Below are positions 55,382 to 64,000 of a DNA stretch of 64,000 nucleotides, in pieces. Origin of the DNA: Ancylostoma caninum (taxonomy: Eukaryota > Nematoda > Chromadorea > Rhabditida > Ancylostomatidae); assembly GCA_037903475.1 (NCBI GenBank), contig JBAJFG010000626.1:496001-560000 (forward strand), given 5' to 3'. Each line of letters begins with the position of its first letter. Position 1 is the stretch's first letter. Made by a program: the position numbers and the translations under genes. The notes beneath the pieces were generated by a model, which was not told where the DNA came from, did not search any database, and was given only the letters and a program-made list of their open reading frames with translations.

Positions 55382-57845
55382 ATAATCAGCGAAGTCACCG
55401 ATAGCAGCGCGCAAGTAGTCGGGGGGACGAATAATCCAACAATTTTTATTGCTTCCCCAACTAATCCAGATCCTGGAGGGGTTCCTGGTTCCTAACAGGT
55501 CAAATCTCGGGTACCCCAAAGCCTATTAATCGTACTCAGTGAGACTCAAGCGACTGAGTAGTCACTCTATGGAACCAACAGGATCTGAATTTTTTTTTGG
55601 CAGATTTCGAACTAAACTTCACTTCCGGGCAACAGCCCTGTTCCGGTAAAACATTGAGGAAGGAGATCTCAACTGAATTTAACTTCAAGGCAAAACAATT
55701 TTCTTTAGAGAAGTAAAGAACATTTTCAAGTGTTTTGGCCCAACCTATATTTGCATTTTTTTTACAGGCAAAATTTTTTCTGCTCCATAAAAAATCTAGC
55801 ATTTGGTAAAGTGCAAGTACTAAGCAAAACGATAGTGCGAAACATCTGCAATACGCTCATTTGAGCTTTTTTATAGGGCAGCTGCAAGTGCAAATAGTGC
55901 ATGTTCATTATAACAACAATAGAGACTAAAGGTTTTCAGTATTATAATTACATAATCTTAGCAAAGAACTGAAAAAAAGAGACCTAGATCATCATAATCA
56001 CTTTGTGCTTCAGATTTCCTCCTCATGTGGACATGGAAAGGTTAGTGATTCCCTACAAAGCGATCCTCATCTAAAACAATATAGCAGTTGTTTCAACAGG
56101 AGAAGCGAAATCTGAGCGCTGATCATTAATTTTCACTCGGATGTTTGGAAATATACAGGGTGGTGAGCAAAACACTGAAATGTAGGATTAAATGTTTGGT
56201 ATTATCCAGTGCTAGGAGATGACATGTCGAATATTTGAAAGAGCTATTAAATGCATAGTTTTTCTTCTAGAAAATCTTCTACAGTTCAGAATAGCATAGT
56301 GATTTGATGCTCTGTGTTCTATAGAAATTCAGCCAATTACAGGCAGAAACGACATGGAAAGACGGATGGAATTGATTCTAAACGTTGAATCATTGGGAAA
56401 CCTCACGCGCCTCTTGGTATATAGCGCTAAATTTCACACAACAGAACCGGTCGGATTAACTTTTAACTCTGACACCTGTGATATCCCATAATTTCACACA
56501 TTGAAGCTGGTCGAATTGATTCTTAACTTCGGCACTTGTCCTAGTTTACTCTGGCCTCCAAAATGTCGACAGCTGGATAGAAAATTAAGTACAATTTCGG
56601 AAGAGTTCTCTTACAAAAGTGTTTTCGGATGCTGAAGAACACATTATGCATCAAATTACGCGAAATAGGTATGATATGCGTTGCGTTGCGAAATCATTAC
56701 GAATTGTGTCTATATTGCTCATTAGTCCACAGAGAGTCCAAGTAGAAGCCTACGACCACTTCTGGGGTGCCACCTCCATCCACCCCAGCAACTTCTATTT
56801 TCGCTGCAAGTAGTACTGTGAGAATGATTCTTAACTGCTGCTTCTTATTTCCATCTCCTTTCCACCTGAACAAATCTCAGCAGAGAAATTTGTGCAAGTC
56901 CTTATCAAAAAAGCGCTTTCTTTCACATCTTCAGTATTTCAATCCTATCTTCAATTGGTATACAAATTAGGGACCAATCACTCCAAAACCAGTTTCTAAT
57001 CGATTAAGTGGCTTGCAAGCCACGGTCATTTGCGCAATATTAGCGATGACACCAGCGGAAGTGAGACGCCCAGAGACATTGACGAGCACTGGAGTACTGG
57101 ATGCTTGCCCCATTCGTGACCTTACGCTTTCGGCATGGTGTGCCACGTGGGGTACGAGCGTTCCCATAAAGGCAAGGTCCGGGCAAAATTCCATCTCTGA
57201 ACTTCCATTGGATTCGCAGCCACGGCGACGCCTTGGACGAAAACTATAGAAAAACCCCTGAAAAGATGTCACAACAAACGCTTTGCACCGACCAATTTCG
57301 GTATGGCGTTTGCGGGTTTGCGGCATCCGTGCTTTCAATAACGTTATACAGCGCGCCCTACATGCTGTCTATTGTGGCGTCGTAAGAAAAAAATTCAAAG
57401 AACCGGTGGTCTGTTTGACGGGGCGGGGAAGGTTTCACGAAGTCTTCGTTAGGCTGCATGTATCTGAGCGTTCATCGTTGTTCGGTATGCACTCGCGCAG
57501 CCTTTGTCGGTTGGAGCGCGTTTTCCCACGGCTGCCGTAATCCTCGGACGTTTTGTCCCATATCTAGCGATAGAGCTTATATCGAGGTCTCAAAGTTGGG
57601 ATACGTGCTACTCATATGGTTTGGACTCCAGAATGCAAGAAAGCTGAGTGGGTAAGATTTTGACCGGACCTTGGCTTTAAGCACGCGGTTGTGCTCAATC
57701 GATTTTCCACGCGGTCCCATGCGTCGCACCATGCGTGTCAACCGGTTGAGCACACTGCTGCGAATGTGTTAAATTGACGATCACGTCATCCTTCTATGGC
57801 TGCATCCATATCCGAAGAAATTTCCAGCAAACCACTGACATTTTT
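55382..57845. other. No convincing gene
   Basis: A more GC-rich patch at 57010-57540 is open on both strands (minus: CPDLAFMGTLVPHVAHHAES; plus: TPAEVRRPETLTSTGVLDAC). I cannot tell exon from repeat there. The rest is AT-rich with no recognised feature. Confidence 0.35.
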
Positions 57846-57968
57846 GGGTGTGTATCATCGTGAGGGGAAATAGGGCGTTAACGGGCTGCTGCGATCGGCG
57901 GATTCAATCAATACGCCAATCACGGTAGCCTGGTAACGCCTAATTTTCTCTGACGATGATACACACCC
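57846..57968. mobile_element. Mutator-like MITE, short copy
   Basis: The ends are GGGTGTGTATCATCGTGAGG and TGACGATGATACACACCC, the same terminal sequence as the element at 13117. The flanks ACATTTTT and ATATTTTT match 7 of 8 bases and look like a decayed duplication. The length is 123 bp. Confidence 0.7.
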
Positions 57969-59539
57969 ATATTTTTCAGTAATTCATCCTAGAACTCCAA
58001 ACGCACTTTTTTGTCTTTCCTAAGCTGGGTCAATCAAAGCTAGATTGAAGTTTAGCTTAATATTTGTCAGTGAAGGCTCATTTTCAGATAATAAATATTA
58101 GGATTATAGCGAACTATTAACATTACCTTTTTCATCCCACCATTTACTGTTTGCCAACTTCCTAAAGCGCTAGAGCACATCTATTAGGTATAGAGCATTA
58201 TATCTGGAATGGGCGTTGCGGGCAAGCCCCCCTGAATGGCCATTTGTGCGAACGACCAATTGCAGAGCTCGCCAAGACCGCCAGCTCTCAGGAATAAACC
58301 CCCTACCCCCTCGAAAACGACTCAAGCGATTTTCCCAGGTCACATGCCAACCTTCTTTAAATTCGTGACAAACAACCATACATCCACATGTAGGCGACTC
58401 TATCTCTGGGTGAAGTAAAGCCATTCAAGCGCGACTTTCACCGCTCAAAAAAAGAACCTGTCAGTTGGTTTTTGTTAGTACGTTTGGATATTTGACGTCG
58501 AAATGCTCCAGATCCATTTTTTAAAATTGCAAAGACTAGGCTCCGGCGGAGATCAAAGCCTGGACCTGTTTGAGCGACTTCTGCTTCACTCCAATTGCTT
58601 ATAATAAGTGTGTAGAGTGTGCGACAGACACAGGTGTCATAACTTACTGGCAGTTTAATCCATAGGATTTAAAATTCAAAAATTAAAATAAAAATTGAAA
58701 AATTAATTTTTAAAAAATTGAATTCAAAAGGTATCTTCTACAATCGCTACTTCAAAGATTGCTAAAGTACAATAACTGAAAATTCAAAAGAAATTAAGTG
58801 TTCTGGGGGGTGGGTCGCCTCAGGGTCGATTTTTTACCAACACCACGCTTGACTCTGATGAAGATTACTACGCGTCGACTTAGTGACTGCATCTACACCC
58901 AGCACATTGAATTAGTAGAATTTTTGAGAAAAAATATTTATGCGGTAACTGCCGTGTTTTGAATATATTCTTTCATAACCCCATAAAAATATTTGAGTCA
59001 AGAAATAAAATATAACACAAAATTCTGGAGCAATAATAGATTTTTTTAAAATATGCATGGGAAATCAAAGCCCATTAATTTTGGGCAAGGAAATATGAAA
59101 GTGAATAACCTGTATTTCAAAAAATAGACACCTGTGGAGCGGTTGCATAAATTGTCCACATCAATCGGTTGAAAGTAATCCATTATATCGAATTCTATCG
59201 GGAACAGAGGACATAACAACTGGACAACGACGACGTGATAGAAATTTAATTCAAATGCGAAAAACAGAATTCATATGAATTTTGATCTGTTGTGATCGAT
59301 AGTGCATTGAAAGTGAATCCAATGAAATGATACCGTGCAACTCCATTTTGAGCAGATTTTTTTGATTCTGCAGAAAAAGCCTGACCCACAATAGTGGAAG
59401 CAGGATCGTACCAACAAAATGAAGGCAAGATAAATTCTGCACAATTTCTGCGGACCGTCTCACAGTAATTAAGGCGTGACGGGAAATGCTGCATCTGATT
59501 TTGGCTAACGTTTTTTTTCTACTTGTCCAGGAAAGCTAA
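57969..59539. other. Nothing recognised
   Basis: AT-rich sequence with A/T runs near 58680-58730; no domain, repeat end or RNA gene identified. Confidence 0.4.
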
Positions 59540-60400
59540 AAACCGTGTTTTGCATACGATTGCATGGGTTCTACATGTGATTGAGAAAATCGTGAGTTTT
59601 TCGTGGGTTCCGCTCCGATCGGATTTGCAGTCGGATTTGCAGTCGCATCGGTTTCGCATGGATCTGACCATTCTTAGGAAACTTAAAAACCATGTTTTGC
59701 GTGGGATTGAAAGATGCAAGTCCCACGATTAAGACATGCAATCATTTAATCAATAGTTCTATACCACCAATGGTCAATCCATGCACACCTATGCATACCT
59801 CTACGAAACCCATACATACCCATGCGGAACCCATGCGTCTCCAGAAATCCGATGCAAATTCGATACAGAACGTACGAAAAATCCATGCATACCAATGCAA
59901 AACCCATGCAAGGCCCATGCAAAACCCATGCATATCTATGAGCGTGCATGGGTTTTGCATGGATTGACTATTGTCGGTATAGTTCTATTGATTAAAAAAA
60001 ACCGTGTTTTGCATGAGCACGTACAGGAAGCTCCAAATGTCCGCAGTCAAGAGGGACGTGGCCACGACGCGGCTTTAGACAGAGACACAGGCGCTCGGCA
60101 TGCTGCCACTGGTTGGCTGCAGAGTCAGAGAAGCCAGAGGCAGCATAGAGAGCGCCTGTGTCTGATCAAGGAGCCGCGCCGTGGCCACGCCCTCTTGACT
60201 GCGGACATTTGGAGCTTCCTGTATGCCTTAATCGTGGGATTTGCATCTTTCAATCTCATGTAAAACACTGTTTTCAAGTCCCTTGAGTTGTAGGTAGAAA
60301 ACTATTGATTTGAAAAAAAAACCATGTTTTGCACGAGCACAAATGTCTTAATCGTGAGATTTGCATCTTTCAATCTCAGGCAAAATACGGGTCCTAGGTT
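59540..60400. repeat. CATGCAAAACCCATGC-rich repeat block
   Basis: Many copies of CCCATGCAAAACCCATGC-like words in both orientations, and a ~85-bp unit (CCGTGTTTTGCATGAGCAC, TTAATCGTGGGATTTGCATC) that recurs at about 60310-60395. A related block is at 21715-21960. One unit is split by the MITE at 60024. Confidence 0.6.
60024..60221. mobile_element. TA-flanked MITE, CAGGAAGCTCC ends, second copy
   Basis: Reverse-orientation copy of the element at 39279 with the same ends and TA flanks. It interrupts a tandemly repeated sequence whose neighbouring copy (about 60310-60395) lacks it, giving an empty-site comparison. Confidence 0.88.
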
Positions 60401-61239
60401 TCCTGAGTATATGGAGGCTTTGCTAATTTGGCTTCCAGTGCAACTACACCTCCACATGCATTTCATTTCACGACTTAGTCCCCGGAGTTGGAATTTTGTC
60501 GACAGAAAATGCTTTCTGTCGACAAAATTCCATTTGAAAGAAGACAAGAGTTAGCGTGACATACGCAAAGGGGGACCAGGAATAACTAACTTCACAGAAG
60601 AGCAAATCACATGTGAAACACGAGGATGGAAACTATTCTAATTATGGTTAAAAAGCGAACAAGTATTGTAGATTTGAAGGAAAGAAATAAGCCTACGACC
60701 CCCCCCCCCCAAGGGAGGGGAAGGATTTTGCGGATAGCATTGCATATAAGTTCATAGGTTTCATTTCACAAATCTACCTACAGTGCCAGAGAATTTTCAT
60801 ATATTGATCACATTGGAGATGCACATCAGCATCAGGCATAATTAGTTATGTTGACAATAATTAAAAATTATGGCCAATGATGCAATTTTACCTCAGGGAA
60901 TTCTAGGGGCCTCATAATGTTGGGGAAGGGGGGGGGGAGGTAGGGGTAATTAAGCCACAATGGCCGCTGACCTTTCTCACTTTTCATTACGTGTAATTAG
61001 AAAAGAGAAGATCAGCAAATTTAATGAGATTTTTTCGACAAAAAAAAACACCGTGAAAAGGAAAGTGTAGTGAGAAAAGTCACAAATAAGCCAAGCAATT
61101 ATTCAATCGGGTGCTAAGGAATCCAACTTCACCGACGAATTATCATTGCAAATGTAACACTGATAATTGATAACAAACGGAACGGTGGAGCGTACACTAG
61201 GAAAGAAACAAAAACGCGAAAAACGACGCCAGAACAAGT

Positions 61240-61660
61240 TGTAGATCAAAGAGAACTCCATGAGCGGGAAGCAGACCACCCGAAGCACTCCCCGGCCACA
61301 AAGAACGAGCATCGACGGGGTCCCCGGATCGGTAATGATCGTTCTTTGCTCGATGGGCTTCGGCGGTTATGTGCGACCACCACACGCTGCTTGGGCGAGA
61401 ACTCATCGAACGACCGTCTGCGTCCCTGACCCCGTCCGCATGTGCACGGGCCCCGACTCCCGCCGTCTGCGCTCTGCGCCCTCGTGCTGCATGCGGCTGA
61501 CGCTGTGGTTGCACGTAACCAACTCACGTCACGTGTTGGGGTAGGTCCGGCAATTCCTGGTAAGGATCGTGCAGGCGCACGCATTGATGCGTGCCGGAGT
61601 CGTGCACTCACTGCTGAGGCTGGGGTAGCCTCCACGCTTCTGGTTTGTGTGCTTGGAGGG
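61240..61660. other. GC-rich island
   Basis: About 420 bp of GC-rich sequence with frames open on both strands (plus: MSGKQTTRSTPRPQRT; minus: GVGARAHADGVRDADGR). No family recognised and no convincing splice sites chosen. The flanks are AT-rich. A first exon or promoter island is possible. Confidence 0.45.
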
Positions 61661-62084
61661 AGCGCTGCATAGACCTCATGGCCACGGTGGCTGGATACTT
61701 GAAAGAATTACAAAAATGTAAGAAATTGTCATCCAGATCATGCTCTAGACATTAAACGCAGTGTCTCAGCTCATGGACCGCATTCGAGATTCCCATCTCA
61801 GTCGAACATACGCGAGCCGCTGAGCACAATGATGTACTTTAAGTTTCGTGGAAACGCCGAGAACCCCAAAGTCACGGGTTTCTTTTCGAAATTCTCGGCC
61901 AGTGGACGAGAGGGTTCATTCCGCAGCAAGAGCTTGTTGAGGGTGCGGCGCGGCATGGTTGTTCAACACGGATGTTGATATTTATCATTTCTAATAATAT
62001 CAACCTTATTCATCTATTTCTCTTCTACCCTAGAATTGTATTATTCTTTGATGGACAGATACCGTTGTTTACGATAGGTACAGT

Positions 62085-62310
62085 CTATTAGCTCACAGAG
62101 GGCGCCCGATCCGACTTTGTCCGCAACTACGACCTCATCATTTTTCGGCTAACCGTTCTATTTTTTGCACATTTTGATTTGCATATGGTATAATTCCTTC
62201 CATTCTTATGTTTCCCTACTGCCATTCGCTAAAATATCCTTCCAGACGCATTCTGCGGGCAAAGTCGTAATTGCAGAAAAAGTCAGACCAGGCGCCCTAA
62301 TAGACCATGC
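62085..62310. repeat. GGGCGCC-ended repeat, copy 2
   Basis: Direct-orientation copy of 14468-14700, sharing TTTGTCCGCAACTACGACC, CTTCCATTCTTATGTTTCC and CGGGCAAAGTCGTAATTGCA. It carries uninterrupted TCTATTAGCTCACAGAGGG at the left. Confidence 0.7.
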
Positions 62311-63350
62311 TTGTAAACCGTCAAACCATACTTAAGATAGCATTCATGTAGATACCTCTCGCAGTTATTACTTTGAAGAAGGTATCTGCTGTACAGATAT
62401 GAGATATGATATGAGCATCTAGGGCAACCATGTCCACATCTTTTGTATAAAAGGCCCTGGATGCATAGATCTATGATCGTCTCGTTCGTCTTAACCGAGA
62501 GTATCGTCCGCGTCGTCATCAGTGGCTGTGGTCTGAGTCAGGGAACCCCTTGTGGCGTGAACTGACGAGGGCGTAAACCAGCTCTATCTGTAATTCACCG
62601 CTGTATCCAAACCAGGGAACCCTTCGTGGCTTGAACTGAGGCTGATTTAACTGTAGCCAATAAACAGTTATTAAACAGCTCTACTCTACACAAATCCACT
62701 GGTCCCACCAAAACGGAAATGTTTGTTTGTTTGATGATAGTTGCTGCTGAGAAGTTCATTTTAATGTGCAATCTCAGCTTCACTTTTGCTAACTTCCTAG
62801 CAAAGGAACTCGTCTGCTCCTGTATTTAATTTTGCCTTAAAAATGGGGGTTTTTGAGGGTGTTTTCTGACACCGAGCACATCATTGGAATCAGTGCCTCC
62901 AGCTGCACTTGAATCTGTGGATATCTGTGGATACCCAACATGAGATGAGACACTGCCTTTAAAGTCGCACTTATTTTGTATTGTAGCCCTTTTCTGTACA
63001 GTTACGGTGAGATCACTGCAGGGCCCGGATGCATCGATGAACCGTTCAGAAATGAGTAATTATTGACGTATTATTACATGGAGAGCTAGAAGGGCTTTTG
63101 AGAAGTCAGTCATGTTCAATCATGTTAGTCGCAAAATTTTTTTTTAACTCAGTCACATTCAATCTTGTTAGTCGCAAAATTTTTAAACTACTTTTCATGT
63201 TAGACCTTGCCGGAAATGATGTGGGATTGTGTACGTGGAACAATGCGTTCGATCAGTGCGATTCCTACTTGTAGGTGAGCAGCCTATAAACGTGCCAGTG
63301 TACCCAGATTTATCCTTCACATGACACCCATCAACACCTTCATACATATG

Positions 63351-63425
63351 GTCTATTAGTTGACAGAGGGCGATTGATCCGACTTTGTTAGCAATTACGA
63401 CTTTGCCCGCAGAATGCGTGTGCTC
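63351..63425. repeat. GGGCGCC-ended repeat, internally deleted copy
   Basis: GTCTATTAGTTGACAGAGGG with GATCCGACTTTGTTAGCAAT and then TACGACTTTGCCCGCAGAAT; the middle ~130 bp are missing. Confidence 0.5.
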
Positions 63426-63499
63426 AGACAATCGTGCCGTCGAACAGCAGGTCGAACCCCCATCGCCCCGCCCACTTTTTGAACTGGGGGAACGTGTCT

Positions 63500-63660
63500 C
63501 GACGTTCTGCTATAGCAGAACGTGCTGCTCATACCCCCCCCCCCACGTGCTTCCCATACCTCCCAACGTGCTGCTCATACCCCCCCCCCCCCCGACGTGC
63601 TGCTGTCCGCCGGAATTCTCCAGACGTGCTACTGTCCGCTGGGACCGTGATAACACGTGT
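63500..63660. repeat. Tandem ACGTGCTGCT-plus-poly-C repeat
   Basis: Five units of roughly 30-45 bp, each with ACGTGCTGCT or ACGTGCTTC and a following C-run or CCGC(C/T)GG. The C-runs reach 14 bases. The apparent proline-rich frame follows from the repeat. Confidence 0.6.
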
Positions 63661-64000
63661 ATATGTAATTATTTATTTATTTATTTATTCATACATCGTG
63701 GTAAAGGTAAAGAAAGAAAAGAACCCCAGAGAAATTTCGACAGGCTCGAATAGGTAAAAAGATAGTAGATCAGAAGAGCAGAAAGCGTGAGCCAATTACG
63801 TCTATCTATCAAACCACAGCTGCTCCCACAAACAGAGCGGTTGGTACTGTGCCCGAATTGTCTCTTAAACCTGAACATTATGTGGGTGGGTTCAAGTGAG
63901 ACACAATCGTAGGCACCGCATCTGTTGGTTCCTCACAGCACCATCACCTTCTTTTCTCACTTTCTGCCATATAGTAAATGAGTAAAATAGTCAGAGAGTC

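Larger units (their letters stand above)
60401..64000. other. Repeat-rich right flank
   Basis: Apart from the GC island, the GGGCGCC repeats and the poly-C tandem repeat, I see only a short hairpin (TTGTCGACAGAAAGC/GCTTTCTGTCGACAA at about 60495-60530), poly-C and poly-G runs at 60692 and 60930, and TTTA repeats at 63670-63690. Confidence 0.45.

Noticed and set aside
63385..63757. Proline-rich 107-122-codon frames
   Set aside because: They follow from poly-C runs and the tandem ACGTGCTGCT repeat.
1..64000. CRISPR array, prophage or bacterial operon
   Set aside because: No regularly spaced identical repeats with unique spacers, no ribosome binding sites or compact operons; the exon-intron structure is eukaryotic.

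Overview
The window is eukaryotic and looks like a clade V parasitic nematode, probably a hookworm or other strongylid. I infer this from short coding exons with TTTTCAG-like acceptors, a nematode-type nuclear hormone receptor (NHR), a KLHL-type kelch gene, kilobase introns full of small inverted-repeat transposons, and very frequent poly-G/poly-C tracts. No database search was possible, so the species is not established. There is no bacterial operon, CRISPR array or prophage.

Two protein genes can be followed exon by exon. (1) On the plus strand, 13502-36165, lies a BTB-BACK-kelch (KLHL-type) gene of at least 14 recognised exons. Its BTB and BACK exons join cleanly. Its kelch half carries an in-frame TAA (34388-34390), a 275-bp hAT-type MITE inserted into coding sequence 3 bp before a splice donor (35683-35957), and one linker exon I could not find. 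The allele shown would make a BTB-BACK protein with a broken propeller. (2) On the minus strand, 46780-43453, lies an apparently intact NHR of 11 recognised exons (about 385 codons). It has both C4 zinc fingers and a full ligand-binding domain, and it needs a GC-AG intron inside the DNA-binding domain. Just upstream on the same strand (about 48018-47520) two in-frame hydrophobic exons suggest a serpentine-receptor-like membrane protein. Weaker candidate exons are at 3270-3379 (+) and 53932-54111 (-).

The rest is a nested transposon landscape. I recognise by their ends: Mutator-like foldback elements with 9-bp duplications (6850-7746, 13117-13330, 45041-45733, probably 57846-57968); hAT-type elements with 8-bp duplications (12433-12717, 35683-35957, 36508-37588); TA-targeting mariner/Tc1-like elements and MITEs (7165-7350, 14265-14467, 32622-33520, 39279-39481, 60024-60221, 48608-48869); piggyBac-like TTAA elements (16807-17410, about 41237-41849); elements ending in TTAAAGGCAG (19032-19455, 22987-23459, 49198-49627); and Helitron/Helentron-like repeats with GT microsatellites and ATCGAT-rich internal units (27700-29670, 49741-50400). 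Two elements in kelch-gene introns are built from scrambled copies of a ~20-bp motif in both orientations (18084-19004 and about 20462-21090); these are the most novel-looking sequences here.

Layout: 1-13501 repeats with at most one candidate exon; 13502-36165 kelch gene with repeat-filled introns; 36166-43452 repeats; 43453-46780 NHR; 46781-48142 candidate membrane gene; 48143-64000 repeats, a GT microsatellite, two small unknown candidates and a GC-rich island at 61240-61660.
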